From positions 1 through 35,708 of the forward strand of contig JBBIND010000043.1 of the NCBI GenBank assembly GCA_037444075.1: 35,708 nt of DNA. The letters run 5' to 3'. Positions 15,698-24,261 of the stretch are shown one piece after another. Position numbers and translations under genes: made by a program. The notes beneath the pieces are model-generated. The model ran no database searches. It was not told where the DNA came from and worked only from the letters and a program-made list of their open reading frames with translations. Numbering within the stretch: the stretch's first letter is position 1; the number at the start of each line of letters is the position of its first letter. Source of the stretch: JBBIND01 sp037444075. Lineage in GTDB: Bacteria > Acidobacteriota > Terriglobia > Bryobacterales > Bryobacteraceae.

Positions 15698-17449
15698 CTA
15701 CCTCCGCTTCAGCACTGCGGCGCCGCTACGCTGATGGATAACTGCCTCGGTCACGGCGCCGGAGGCATCCGTCTTGAACTCCAGGCTCACGCCGGTTACA
15801 CCCTGTAAGCTGAACAGCAGTCCGCGCACCGGCGCCAACTCGCGCGGCGCTTGCCCGGGGGACTCCAGGTAGAGTTTGCCGTCCTCATGCAGCGCAACCG
15901 TCAGCGGGGGGCCGGCGAGCTCGTACAGCCCGGTCAGGCTCTCCAGCACCTTGCGCTCCAGTTGGGGCGGCAGCCGCCTGAAGATGATCTCGCTGACGTT
16001 AGGCTCCAGCGGGATCGCCACACTGTCCACTCCGCCCTGAAGGTTGGTGGCGAAGCTGACCAGGGTGCGCTGGAGCGGATTCAACGGATCTTCGGGGGCC
16101 TCAAACACGTCATAGTGGAAGTGGTTCAGGGGCGTGCTCAGGCGGTTGTAGGTCAGCTTCAGGCCGTTGCCTTCGGTTTCAATCCTCGCGCGGCCATAGC
16201 CGGGATGCTCGTACTCGCCGGCGTACTCTGCGAGGGCGTGGGACGGCCTGGTCCCCTCGCGGCGCACCGTGTAGCCCTTCTTTTTGGCGTCCTCGCGCGA
16301 GGACTCTCCTTTCTTCTGGTCCTCCAGGAACCGCTGGTTCCACGGCGCCTGGTCCAGCCCCAGCAGCCGGTCGAAAACGTTGTAAGCGATCACCTGGAGC
16401 AGCGCAGTGCCGACGCGGTTGAGCAGGATCACCGCGCCGATGTTCTTCTGCGGCAGGAAGGTTACCAGGGCGTTGAAGCCGTCGATGCCCCCGCTGTGTT
16501 GCACCATTTTGAAGCCGCGGTAAGTGGAAATGCTCCAGCCCATACCGTAGGCCGAGTGCCCCAGTTCGGGCCAACGCAGGAAGGCGTCACCGGTGACCAT
16601 CTGCGGCGTGTGCATCTGGAGCAGGTTGCTCTCCGAGATGATCTGCCTGCCGTCATACTTGCCCTTACTCAGATGCAGCAACAGGTAACGGCTCATGTCG
16701 TCGATGCACGAGTTGATCGAGCCGGCCGGCCCAATCTCGTCGATGCCACGGTAGGGGATCTCCTTCAGCTCCTCCTTCACCTTCTGGTAGGGAAGGGCGG
16801 CGTCGGCGTCTTTCTTGGAGTCCTCCACCGACAGGTTGCTGCGCTTCATGCCGAGCGGGGAGAAGATCCGCCGGCGCGCCAACTCCTCCCAACTCGTGCC
16901 GGACAACCGCCCGGCCAGGTAGCCCGCTGTCATGTACATGAGGTTGTTGTACTGGAAGGTGGCCCGGAGATCCTTGCTCGGCTCCAGGTAGCGCAGCCGC
17001 TCGACCATTTCCTGGCGCGTGAAAGCCGCGTTGTACCACATGCTGTCGTGCCGCGGCAGCCCGGAGCGGTGCGTCACCATGTCGCGCGCCGTGAGGCGCT
17101 CGGTGGCCACCGGGTCGTGCAGCGTGAAACCCGGCAGGTAGTCGCGGACGGGCTTGTCCCAGTCCAGCTTGCCCTCGTCCACCAGCATGCCCAACGTGAG
17201 CACGGTGAACGACTTGGTAATGGATCCGATCGCGAACAACGTTTGCGGAGTCACCGGCAGCTTCTTCTCAACGTTCCGGTAGCCGTACCCTTTCGAGTGG
17301 ATCACTTTGCCGTCCTGGACCACGGCCACCGCGGCGCCGGGCATGGTCCAGTCCTTCATCGCCGCGGCGATGAACGCGTCAATGTCCCCCAGGCCGGGCT
17401 GCTGGGCCCAAGCCACTGCTGCAACCAGCAAAAGCAGGATCCTTCTCAT
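15698..17449 (-). CDS. Exported serine hydrolase, beta-lactamase class C-like, with C-terminal domain
   Basis: A 583-residue exported serine hydrolase. A signal peptide (MRRILLLLVAAVAWAQQ) precedes a penicillin-binding-type domain with the nucleophile motif SITK at Ser76-Lys79, the second motif YNN at 167-169 and HSGG at 318-321, in the class C/AmpC/esterase arrangement. About 200 residues of C-terminal beta-rich sequence follow, as in the DUF3471-type extension. The active-site set suggests a D-alanyl or D-amino acid peptidase or an esterase rather than a true beta-lactamase. The ATG at 17449 is preceded by AAGGAGGG. It is convergent with the lipoprotein gene and lies 62 bases from the next minus-strand gene. 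The substrate is unknown. Confidence 0.93.
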   Translation of the reverse strand: MRRILLLLVAAVAWAQQPGLGDIDAFIAAAMKDWTMPGAAVAVVQDGKVIHSKGYGYRNVEKKLPVTPQTLFAIGSITKSFTVLTLGMLVDEGKLDWDKPVRDYLPGFTLHDPVATERLTARDMVTHRSGLPRHDSMWYNAAFTRQEMVERLRYLEPSKDLRATFQYNNLMYMTAGYLAGRLSGTSWEELARRRIFSPLGMKRSNLSVEDSKKDADAALPYQKVKEELKEIPYRGIDEIGPAGSINSCIDDMSRYLLLHLSKGKYDGRQIISESNLLQMHTPQMVTGDAFLRWPELGHSAYGMGWSISTYRGFKMVQHSGGIDGFNALVTFLPQKNIGAVILLNRVGTALLQVIAYNVFDRLLGLDQAPWNQRFLEDQKKGESSREDAKKKGYTVRREGTRPSHALAEYAGEYEHPGYGRARIETEGNGLKLTYNRLSTPLNHFHYDVFEAPEDPLNPLQRTLVSFATNLQGGVDSVAIPLEPNVSEIIFRRLPPQLERKVLESLTGLYELAGPPLTVALHEDGKLYLESPGQAPRELAPVRGLLFSLQGVTGVSLEFKTDASGAVTEAVIHQRSGAAVLKRR

Positions 17450-17511
17450 ACTCCCTCCTTATGGCACGCAAACTTCTGATCAACTCCGGCGATCGATAAG
17501 CTCTCCTCCGG

Positions 17512-18261
17512 TCACTCAAGCAGGTACCCGTCCTCGATGGCGGTCTGACGCCAGCGCTCGGCGTGTTCCTTCCCTCGCTTGCCGGCCCTCTCGCCGGAGG
17601 CATAGATCACTTCGTAGAGCTGGTACTGAGCCCGGTCGCCTGTTTCGGGGTCTCCCGGGTTCGAGGTTCTCGCGCCAAATTGTTCGACGCGGTTCCGGAT
17701 GCCGAGCAGTTGCCAGATCGCCATGATGGAATCCATGAAGCGAAACACGGTCAAAGCGGGCCTCGCCATGAGACCCTGCGCGTCGGCCGACATGCGAATG
17801 ACAAGCCGGGAGCCGCCATCCTCGGACGCCACTTGGGCGGCTACCACCAGCCTTGCCCAGGCGCCCAGGAACCGCAGACCCTTCACCCACCATGCCAGCG
17901 CCCGCCCCGGTTCGAGGTGTCGCAGATAGCCAATGGGCGAGGCGTCGCCGAGTCGCGGTTCAGGGATCCAGGAAACGATGTGCTTTGCCGAAGCCTTGGC
18001 GCCGTTATCGAGCGTATCGATGCTGTACCATCCGGCGCTACGCCCTATCTGGGCAATCCACGGCCATACAAGTTCCGGTAGCGCCTTGATTGACACCGCG
18101 CGGGTCATCGCGAGGCGCCTCCCGGCTCCACCTGCGAGGAAGTCGTCTCCGGGCATGCGACGGGCACGCTCCTCGGCCGTGGAACCCCAGCGGCTGCCCC
18201 AAGAGAGAAACCCCAGCAGCGCGGTGACCGTCAGGACGACCGCGATCGCGAAATAGGTCAT
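17512..18261 (-). CDS. Membrane-anchored SRPBCC family protein
   Basis: A 249-residue protein with one N-terminal hydrophobic segment (residues 2-22, TYFAIAVVLTVTALLGFLSWG) followed by a SRPBCC-like domain. The family feature is the VSIKALPELVWPWIAQIGRSAGWYSIDTLDN block with the conserved IPEPRLGDA, typical of uncharacterised membrane-anchored SRPBCC proteins. GGAGG lies five bases before the ATG at 18261. It sits 62 bases upstream of the serine hydrolase on the same strand and may share its promoter. The ligand is unknown. It is not close in sequence to the other SRPBCC protein (13724-14539). Confidence 0.8.
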   Translation of the reverse strand: MTYFAIAVVLTVTALLGFLSWGSRWGSTAEERARRMPGDDFLAGGAGRRLAMTRAVSIKALPELVWPWIAQIGRSAGWYSIDTLDNGAKASAKHIVSWIPEPRLGDASPIGYLRHLEPGRALAWWVKGLRFLGAWARLVVAAQVASEDGGSRLVIRMSADAQGLMARPALTVFRFMDSIMAIWQLLGIRNRVEQFGARTSNPGDPETGDRAQYQLYEVIYASGERAGKRGKEHAERWRQTAIEDGYLLE

Positions 18262-18420
18262 AAGTCCTCCCCGGTGCTGATTGCGACCCGGCGCCGTCGG
18301 ACAATTGTGCCCAGCAGCGGAGAAGCGACTGCAACAAGATAATTATTCGCTGAGAGCGCCGGGGATGCAACAGTTACTTGAACTCAAGTGCCCTACAATA
18401 CTGGGAAGAAAGGGTTTAGG

Positions 18421-18524
18421 AGGCTATTGGAGAAGCCGTGGGCACGCAAGCCGTTGGTTTGCCATGTGGCAGAAGCTTCAGCTTGGTGCGCCCCGGACTC
18501 ACCGGAAGGCTTTTTGAGCAGCCT
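18421..18524 (+). mobile_element. MITE copy 2 (104 bp), inverted relative to copy 1
   Basis: Ends AGGCTATTGGAGAAGCC (18421-18437) and GGCTTTTTGAGCAGCCT (18508-18524) are related inverted repeats. Flanks TTTAGG and GTTAGG share TTAGG, a target duplication of at least five bases. Aligned with the reverse complement of copy 1, it lacks about 25 internal bases. It contains no gene. It lies 63 bases upstream of the -10 of the 6S RNA. A promoter-like TACAAT (18394-18399) lies just upstream, so an older gene or leader may have been split here. Confidence 0.82.
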
Positions 18525-18586
18525 GTTAGGCGCTTCCGAGGCGCCCGTGCTCCGGCGTAGCCGAGCGATACCGTTCGGGGATGCGG

Positions 18587-18592
18587 TATCAT
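18587..18592 (+). promoter_or_regulatory. -10 element of the 6S RNA
   Basis: TATCAT ends seven bases before the G at 18599 that begins the proposed closing stem of the 6S RNA. No clear -35 is present between the MITE and this element. Confidence 0.5.
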
Positions 18593-18598
18593 CGACGT

Positions 18599-18804
18599 GG
18601 AGCGCTTCTGCGAAGCAGGTGGAAGACCCCGTAAAATTGATCCAACAATCAAAGTCTAGGAGCCCGGCTCGTTTAGTTGCGCTGGTGAGCAAGCTCCCAC
18701 CCTCCCGGGTACAGGGAGAAGCCTGAAGGCGCCCGGAGGGCTCCCCCCATGGAGAGAATGGGGTCAATGACTGGGGTTGGATACGGCCAAGTGGTACGCT
18801 CCCT
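18599..18804 (+). ncRNA. ssrS: 6S RNA, regulator of RNA polymerase
   Basis: The region folds as a 6S RNA: a long imperfect hairpin with a central bubble that mimics an open promoter and binds sigma70 RNA polymerase. The closing stem is GGAGCG (18599-18604) with CGCTCC (18797-18802). The 5' part GCTTC-TGC-GAAGC then GACCCC matches the GUUCGCAAGC and CCCC pattern of the E. coli RNA. GGAGCCC (18659-18665) pairs with GGGCTCC (18738-18744). GGTGAGCAAGCTCCC and CAGGGAGAAGCCT match GGUGAGCAUGCUCGG and CCGAGAAGCCU of E. coli, with the apical stem CTCCC/GGGAG at 18694-18698/18714-18718. Length about 205 nt. No protein fits here, and the phosphoesterase starts 34 bases after the closing stem. The exact ends are inferred. 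Confidence 0.82.
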
Positions 18805-18836
18805 TTCTCTTCCCGCTGGGAGGCTTCAAGCACAGT

Positions 18837-19616
18837 TTGACTAGGATTCTCTTCATCGGTGACATCTTCGCCTCGGCCGGACGAGGCATCGTGGCCGAGC
18901 ACTTCAAGCGCATTATGGCCGAGGAGGGCATTCACCTGGCGGTCGCCAACGCCGAGAACGCCGCCGGAGGCTTCGGCGTGACGCCCATGATTGCGGAGGA
19001 ACTACTGGCGGTCGGCCTTGACGTGCTTACGTCCGGCAACCACATCTGGGACAAGAAGGAAATCTACGACTACTTGCCTCGCCAGCCACGCTTGCTGCGC
19101 CCCGCCAACTACCGGGATGACCTGCCCGGAACTGGTTTGGCAGTGGTGCCGGCGCGGAACGGGGTTCGCTGCGCCGTCATCAACCTGCAGGGGCGGACGC
19201 ACATGCCTGTCACCGATTGTCCCTTCCGCAAGGCGGACGCCATCGTGAACTCACTGCCCGAGGACGTGCGGGTACGGGTTGTGGACTTCCACGCCGAGGT
19301 GACGAGCGAGAAGATGGCCATGGGGTGGTACTTGGACGGCCGCGTTTCAGCCGTGCTCGGTACGCATACCCACATCCCCACCGCCGACGTGCGCCTGCTC
19401 CCCGGCGGGACGGCTTATCAGACGGACGTGGGCATGAGCGGTCCGTTTGACTCGATCATCGGCGTAGAGCGCGACATCGTCCTGCGCCGGTTCCTGACGT
19501 CGCTGCCGGTCCGCATGGAAGCAGCCAAGACCGGTGTTCAACTCAACGCGGCGGTTGTGGAAGTGGACGAGGAGACGGGGCAGGCCAAGCACATCAAGCG
19601 TTACATGATGGATTAG
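18837..19616 (+). CDS. YmdB/TIGR00282-family metallophosphoesterase
   Basis: A 259-residue phosphodiesterase of the TIGR00282/YmdB family, which hydrolyses 2',3'-cyclic nucleotides or cAMP and affects RNA metabolism and biofilm formation in Bacillus. All metal-binding motifs are present: FIGDIFASAGR, NAENAAGG, TSGNHIWDKKE near residues 70-80, HAEVTSEK and GTHTHIPTAD. The TTG at 18837 is preferred because it gives the family start (TRILFIGDI), with GGGAGG 13 bases upstream; a longer version from 18777 would lie over the 6S RNA. It follows the 6S RNA closely and precedes a membrane protein by 28 bases. Its role in this organism is inferred from the family. Confidence 0.93.
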   Translation: MTRILFIGDIFASAGRGIVAEHFKRIMAEEGIHLAVANAENAAGGFGVTPMIAEELLAVGLDVLTSGNHIWDKKEIYDYLPRQPRLLRPANYRDDLPGTGLAVVPARNGVRCAVINLQGRTHMPVTDCPFRKADAIVNSLPEDVRVRVVDFHAEVTSEKMAMGWYLDGRVSAVLGTHTHIPTADVRLLPGGTAYQTDVGMSGPFDSIIGVERDIVLRRFLTSLPVRMEAAKTGVQLNAAVVEVDEETGQAKHIKRYMMD

Positions 19617-19644
19617 GCCATAATCCTTTGGATAATCAGCCTTT

Positions 19645-21384
19645 ATGAGTCCGTGGCTGACGCGCAAAACCCAAACCAGGCTGGCGGGCGTCATGGCCGC
19701 CGCCGCGTTGCTGTTCCTGTTCTTCGTCGCCAACCGGGGAGCCTATGAAGGCTATTTCCAGGATGACGATCTGGACAACCTGAGCTGGCTCCTGCGCGCC
19801 TCCCCAACGGACTTCATTGAAGGCGTCGTGACGCCGAAGTTTTACCCGCAGAATTTCCGTCCGCTGGGGCATTTGTACTTCTTTGTGCTGGGCCGCACTG
19901 CGGGTTTGGAGTTCCCCTGGTACGTCCTGGTTCTGCACGCCGTTCATCTCCTCAACACGGGGCTGATGTGGCTGTTGCTGGGGCGCCTTGGATTGCCCGC
20001 GCTGGCGCGTTGGGCGGGGGCGCTGTTCTTCCTCTTCCACATGGCTGTTTTCGATGCCCTGTGGAAGCCTATGTACATCTTCGATGTGCTGTGCGGCGCG
20101 TTCTGCCTGGCGAGCCTGCTCTGCTGGTCTCATCGCCGCTACGTGTTCAGCTTCGCCTTCTTCTGGCTCGCCTACAAATCCAAGGAGCAGGCGGTGATGC
20201 TCCCGGTGGTGTTGGCGGCGCTGGAGTATTGGTTTGGAGACCGGCGGTGGCGCCGGCTGGCGCCTTTCTTCCTGGTAGCGCTGAGCTTCGGCTTGCAGGG
20301 CTTGTTTCTGAATCCCCACACCGAAGGCGACTACAAGCTGAGTTTCCTGCCAGGTGGACTATGGAAGACGGTCGCCTTCTACTCCTCTCAGGTTTTCCTG
20401 GTGCCGTACCTGGGACTGGTACTGGTGGCGTTGCCTTGGGTTGCGCGTGACAGGCGCGTCTGGTTCGGTCTGGCTGCCATGATCATCCTGCTCGTGCCGA
20501 TGCTTCTGTTGCCCGGGCGGTTGTTTGGAGCGTACTTCTACGTTTCGCTGGCGGGCCTGGCTGTGACCGTGGCCGCTTGCGCCGCGCGCAGTCATCCCGC
20601 CCTCATCGCGGCGTTCTTTATCATTTGGCTGCCTTACAACTACCAGGAACTGAGGCGGCAGCGCCGGGCGGCGTTGACATTGGCGGCTGAAAACCGCGCG
20701 TACGTCCGGGGCCTCGAGGAAGTCAGCCGCGAGAATCCGGAGATACGGCGATTCCTGTACAGCGGGTCGCCGGAAACGCTGAGGCTGTGGGGCATTCGGG
20801 GTGCGTTGCGCTGGTTCCACGGAGGTGAGGACGTGGAGGTTCTATCAGTGCGGGACGGGAGTTTCCGCGCGGCGGTGGCGAGCGGCGCGGTGGGGCTGCT
20901 GGATTGGGACCCGGCTACGCGGACGCTGCGTTGGGTAACCCGCCCCGGTGATACCGCCGACGCCGCTTATGTGCTGTTGAACCGCCTTAAGCCGATCTGG
21001 CAGCTGGAAGAAGGCTGGTTCCCGCTAGAGCACAACTACCGTTGGATTGGACCCTCGGCGCGGGCAAGGTTGCGGCGCCCGGCGGAGGCACAGTGGTTCG
21101 AGCTGTTCGTCAACGCCGGACCGGAACTGATGCGGCGGCAAGGCAGGGTGAGCGTCACGGTGTTCCTGGATGGCGTGGAAACCGGCGTCGCTGAGTTCAC
21201 GCGTCCGGGTTGGCAGAAGGCGCGGTGGAAGGCGCCCGCATCCACGGAGCCGGAAGCAACGGTGGAGTTCCGCGTCGAACCGGCCTTTTTGCCGTCGCCT
21301 GACGACCCGCGGACGCTCGGTATAGCGGTAGGCGGTTTCGGCTTTATTCCGCCGGGTCCGCCGCCGGATAGTCCACCCGAATAA
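19645..21384 (+). CDS. Multi-pass membrane protein, GT-C glycosyltransferase-like
   Basis: A 579-residue protein with about 10 hydrophobic segments between residues 15 and 340 and a soluble C-terminal region of about 230 residues. Near the N-terminus GYFQDDDLDNLSWL has the acidic DD pair that GT-C enzymes (GT39/GT83-like, using lipid-phosphate sugars) carry in their first periplasmic loop, and FYPQNFRPLGHLYF follows it, as in families of undecaprenyl-linked sugar transferases. The C-terminal part is beta-rich (MRRQGRVSVTVFLDGVETGVAEFTRP). No TPR is evident. The call as a glycosyltransferase is by pattern only. The stop overlaps the 3' end of truA by 41 bases, tail to tail. Confidence 0.7.
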   Translation: MSPWLTRKTQTRLAGVMAAAALLFLFFVANRGAYEGYFQDDDLDNLSWLLRASPTDFIEGVVTPKFYPQNFRPLGHLYFFVLGRTAGLEFPWYVLVLHAVHLLNTGLMWLLLGRLGLPALARWAGALFFLFHMAVFDALWKPMYIFDVLCGAFCLASLLCWSHRRYVFSFAFFWLAYKSKEQAVMLPVVLAALEYWFGDRRWRRLAPFFLVALSFGLQGLFLNPHTEGDYKLSFLPGGLWKTVAFYSSQVFLVPYLGLVLVALPWVARDRRVWFGLAAMIILLVPMLLLPGRLFGAYFYVSLAGLAVTVAACAARSHPALIAAFFIIWLPYNYQELRRQRRAALTLAAENRAYVRGLEEVSRENPEIRRFLYSGSPETLRLWGIRGALRWFHGGEDVEVLSVRDGSFRAAVASGAVGLLDWDPATRTLRWVTRPGDTADAAYVLLNRLKPIWQLEEGWFPLEHNYRWIGPSARARLRRPAEAQWFELFVNAGPELMRRQGRVSVTVFLDGVETGVAEFTRPGWQKARWKAPASTEPEATVEFRVEPAFLPSPDDPRTLGIAVGGFGFIPPGPPPDSPPE

Positions 21385-22108
21385 GAAACAGGCCCGAGGG
21401 CGGCGCCGTGGGTCCGGCTTTGCATCCGGGCGGCGCATCGAGCAATCTCATCAGACCTTCGCGCCCCAGGTTTCCCTTGCCCGCCTCGAGCAGCGTACCG
21501 ACGATGTTGCGCACCATGTGCTTCAGAAACCCGCTGCCGCGCACTTCGTAGATCAACCGGTCTTCCTCAGATGCAATCCTCGAAGAGAAAACGCGGCGGA
21601 CTTTGGAGCGTCCCAAACGGTCGCTGTCATCAGCGGCGGCAAACGCGGTGAAGTCATGCTCGCCCTCGAAGAGCGGGGCCAAGCCGCGCATGGCGTCGAG
21701 ATCCAGCGGATACGGATGGTGGTGAACGTAGCGCTTTTCAAACGGAGGGCACACCTCGGCGCGGAAGATGCGGTATTCGTACGTCTTGGAGATGGCGTCA
21801 CGGCGCGGATGGAAATCCTGGTGGACCGTGGCGGTATCGAGCACGCGGATGGCAGGGGGCAACAGACGGTTCACCGCCTTGCGTAGGTTCGGCAGCGGAA
21901 TGGGGTTTTCCAATGTCACCGCCGCGACCTGCGCGAGCGCGTGCACGCCTGCGTCCGTGCGCCCCGAACCGGTCACTTTCACCGGCTTGCCCTCGATGCC
22001 GGAGAGGATCTCTTCCAGTGTTCCCTGGATGGTGGGCAACCCCGGTTGGACTTGCCAGCCGTAGAAATCCGTTCCGTCGTAACTCAGAGTGAGCTTGATT
22101 CGCCTCAT
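21344..22108 (-). CDS. truA: tRNA pseudouridine(38-40) synthase TruA
   Basis: A 254-residue TruA that converts U38-U40 of tRNA anticodon stems to pseudouridine in the cytoplasm. The catalytic Asp is at residue 52 in GSGRTDAGVHA, and the family blocks LSYDGTDFYGWQ, YEYRIF, HDFTAFAA and GFLKHMVRNIVGTLLEAG are all in order. The length is typical. The ATG at 22108 has no obvious ribosome site. The 3' end overlaps that of the preceding membrane protein by 41 bases (convergent). It is divergent from the TolC gene, and the intergenic region holds a promoter-like pair on the plus strand. Confidence 0.97.
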   Translation of the reverse strand: MRRIKLTLSYDGTDFYGWQVQPGLPTIQGTLEEILSGIEGKPVKVTGSGRTDAGVHALAQVAAVTLENPIPLPNLRKAVNRLLPPAIRVLDTATVHQDFHPRRDAISKTYEYRIFRAEVCPPFEKRYVHHHPYPLDLDAMRGLAPLFEGEHDFTAFAAADDSDRLGRSKVRRVFSSRIASEEDRLIYEVRGSGFLKHMVRNIVGTLLEAGKGNLGREGLMRLLDAPPGCKAGPTAPPSGLFLIRVDYPAADPAE

Positions 22109-22147
22109 AAGAGCGGGCCGGGAGGAAAGGCAGCAAGCCGGGCCGGT

Positions 22148-22175
22148 TTGCTCACTTCCAAACGGTTACTATACC
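22148..22175 (+). promoter_or_regulatory. Possible promoter of the TolC-family gene
   Basis: TTGCTC (22148-22153) and TATACC (22170-22175) are separated by 16 bases, a partial match to the sigma70 consensus. The gene start is about 93 bases downstream. Confidence 0.35.
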
Positions 22176-22268
22176 ATTGAGATTTAAGGGAACCCGGCTA
22201 CCCGGGCCGCGCGTATATCACTCCGAGAGGTGAAATTCGCCATCAAACATGGAACGATTCGAATAATA

Positions 22269-24182
22269 ATGAGTACCATACGACCTGCTGTCGCCCTCCT
22301 GTCCATAACCCTGCTGCTGACTCCGGCTGGTTTTGGGCAGGCTCCTCCATCCCCGCGTCAGGGGGGGACATTTGACTGGTTCAAGCGGCCGTACGCGCCC
22401 ACCGAGCTGAGCCCCGTCAACCTGGCCAACTCCGGACGCCTGGACTCCCTGTTGCGCGCGGGCATGCTGTACCTGTCGCTTGAAGACACCATCGCGCTGG
22501 CTCTGGAAAACAACCTGGACATCGAACTACAACGCTACGGCCCGCAGATTGCTCAAGCCGATTATCAGCGCGCGCAGGCGGGCGGATTGCTCCGCGGCGT
22601 TCCAACCGCCGTGCAACGTGGTCCCGGCAGTGCTCAGGCCCAGGTTCTGGGTGGCACTACGGGCGGCGCCGGGGGCGGTGCTGCCGCTGGCGGCGGAGGC
22701 GGCGAGGGTGTAGGAGGCACGATCATCACGGCTACCGGCGCGGCGCTGCCCAACCTTGACCCGGTGATGTTTACCAGCTATGGCTGGGGACACCGTACCA
22801 GGCCGCAGAGCAACACCGTGACGACAGGGCTGACCTCGATCAATTTCGATGCCCACAACGTCAACTACGGAATCCAGAAAGGATTCCTGACCGGCACGAC
22901 GGCCAGCTTTGGTTGGAACAGCGACTTCTTCGTCAGCAACAACCCGCTGAGCGACATCAACCCCTCCCGTCAGTCGAACTTCAACCTGCAGATCAGCCAG
23001 CGCCTGTTGCAGGGATTCGGCGTCGCGGTGAACAACCGCAACATACGCGTAGCCCGCAACAACCTGCGCGTATCGGACCTGGTGTTCAAACAGCAAGTCA
23101 TTACTACGGTTTCGGCGGTCATCAACCTCTACTGGGACCTGGTGAGTTTTTCCGAGGACGTGAAGGTGAAGCGTCAGGCCCTGGAACTGGCGGAGAAACT
23201 CCTGAGCGACAACCAGAAGCAGGTGGAAATCGGCACGTTGGCGCCGATTGAGATCATCAGCGCGGAGGCCCAGGTAGCCCGCCGCCAGCAGGAACTGACG
23301 CTGTCGGAGACGCAGCTGCTGCAGCAGGAAACCATCATCAAGAATGCCCTGAGCCGCACCGGCGTGTCCAGCCCCAGCGTGGCGGACGCTCGCATCGTGC
23401 CCACCACTCCCATCCGCGTGCCGCCCGTCGACCCCGTGCAGCCCATTCAGGACCTGGTGGATATGGCGCTCGCGCTGCGTCCTGAACTGGAACAGATCGG
23501 GATCAACATCGAGAACGCCAAGATCGGTCTCAAAGGCAGCCAGTCGCAGTTGCTGCCATCGCTCGACGTGCAGCTCTCGCTTCAGAACAACGGACTGGCC
23601 GGCGAAGTCAACAGGCTGCCGCTCCGGGGCATACAGTTGAACCGCAACGTCGATCCGTTCTTTGTCGGCGGTTACGGTACCGTGTTATCGCAGCTTTTCC
23701 GGCGCAATTTCCCGGATTACTCGCTTGGTTTTGCGTTGAACATCCCGATCCGGAATCGTTCCGCTCAGGCGGATATGGTCCGTGACCAAATCACGCTGCG
23801 GCAGCAGGAACTCCGCCGGCAGCAGCAAGTTAACCAGGTGCGGGTGGATGTGCAAAACGCCCTCATCGGCTTGCAGCAAGCGCGTGCCAGGTATCAAGCC
23901 GCCCTCAAGGAGCGCCTGTTGCAGGAGCAGACGCTCGATGCGGAACAGAAGAAATACGCTCTGGGCGCTTCGACGGTGTTTTTCGTCATTCAGTACCAGC
24001 GGGACCTGGCTCAGGCTCAATCAGCTGAAGTCGCAGCCTTGGCGGCTTATGTGAAAGCGCGCGTGGAGCTGGACCGATCGACCGGCCAGACGCTGGCAAC
24101 GAACAACATTGAGATAGACGAAGCCATGGCGGGGCGCGTATCGCGCCCGCCGTCCCCGCTGCCGCCCGAGCAGCGGCCCTGA
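22269..24182 (+). CDS. TolC-family outer-membrane efflux/secretion protein, with glycine-rich insert
   Basis: A 637-residue exported protein, longer than the 450-500 residues usual for TolC. The ATG at 22269 gives a signal peptide (VALLSITLLLTPAGFG); the upstream GTG at 22230 lacks a properly spaced ribosome site. The two halves of the TolC repeat are visible: LTLEDTIALALENN-type LSLEDTIALALENNLDIELQ at the N-terminus, helix-rich coiled-coil stretches of residues 270-400 and 500-630, and the family's AYVKARVELDRSTGQTL near the end. A glycine-rich low-complexity insert (about residues 127-155) lies before the first barrel part. It forms the outer-membrane exit duct of a tripartite exporter; the inner-membrane partner is not in the window unless it is the ABC permease at the right edge. 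Confidence 0.92.
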   Translation: MSTIRPAVALLSITLLLTPAGFGQAPPSPRQGGTFDWFKRPYAPTELSPVNLANSGRLDSLLRAGMLYLSLEDTIALALENNLDIELQRYGPQIAQADYQRAQAGGLLRGVPTAVQRGPGSAQAQVLGGTTGGAGGGAAAGGGGGEGVGGTIITATGAALPNLDPVMFTSYGWGHRTRPQSNTVTTGLTSINFDAHNVNYGIQKGFLTGTTASFGWNSDFFVSNNPLSDINPSRQSNFNLQISQRLLQGFGVAVNNRNIRVARNNLRVSDLVFKQQVITTVSAVINLYWDLVSFSEDVKVKRQALELAEKLLSDNQKQVEIGTLAPIEIISAEAQVARRQQELTLSETQLLQQETIIKNALSRTGVSSPSVADARIVPTTPIRVPPVDPVQPIQDLVDMALALRPELEQIGINIENAKIGLKGSQSQLLPSLDVQLSLQNNGLAGEVNRLPLRGIQLNRNVDPFFVGGYGTVLSQLFRRNFPDYSLGFALNIPIRNRSAQADMVRDQITLRQQELRRQQQVNQVRVDVQNALIGLQQARARYQAALKERLLQEQTLDAEQKKYALGASTVFFVIQYQRDLAQAQSAEVAALAAYVKARVELDRSTGQTLATNNIEIDEAMAGRVSRPPSPLPPEQRP

Positions 24183-24207
24183 CGCAAGCGGACAATTAAT
24201 CCCAAAC

Positions 24208-24261
24208 GGGGACCGGATTTCCGGATTGAGACGCAAGTCGGCCGGACCGGTCCCCTATTTT
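24208..24261 (+). terminator. Terminator after the TolC-family gene
   Basis: GGGGACCGG (24208-24216) and CCGGTCCCC (24247-24255) form a 9-bp perfect stem, followed by TATTTT. It lies 25 bases after the TolC stop, in the right place and orientation for intrinsic termination. The loop is long (30 bases) but has its own small pairing. Confidence 0.7.

Noticed and set aside
15851..17479. Long plus-strand ORF opposite the serine hydrolase
   Set aside because: Shadow of the minus-strand gene, which has SXXK, YNN and HSGG motifs and a signal peptide; the plus-strand frame is low complexity and has no family signal.
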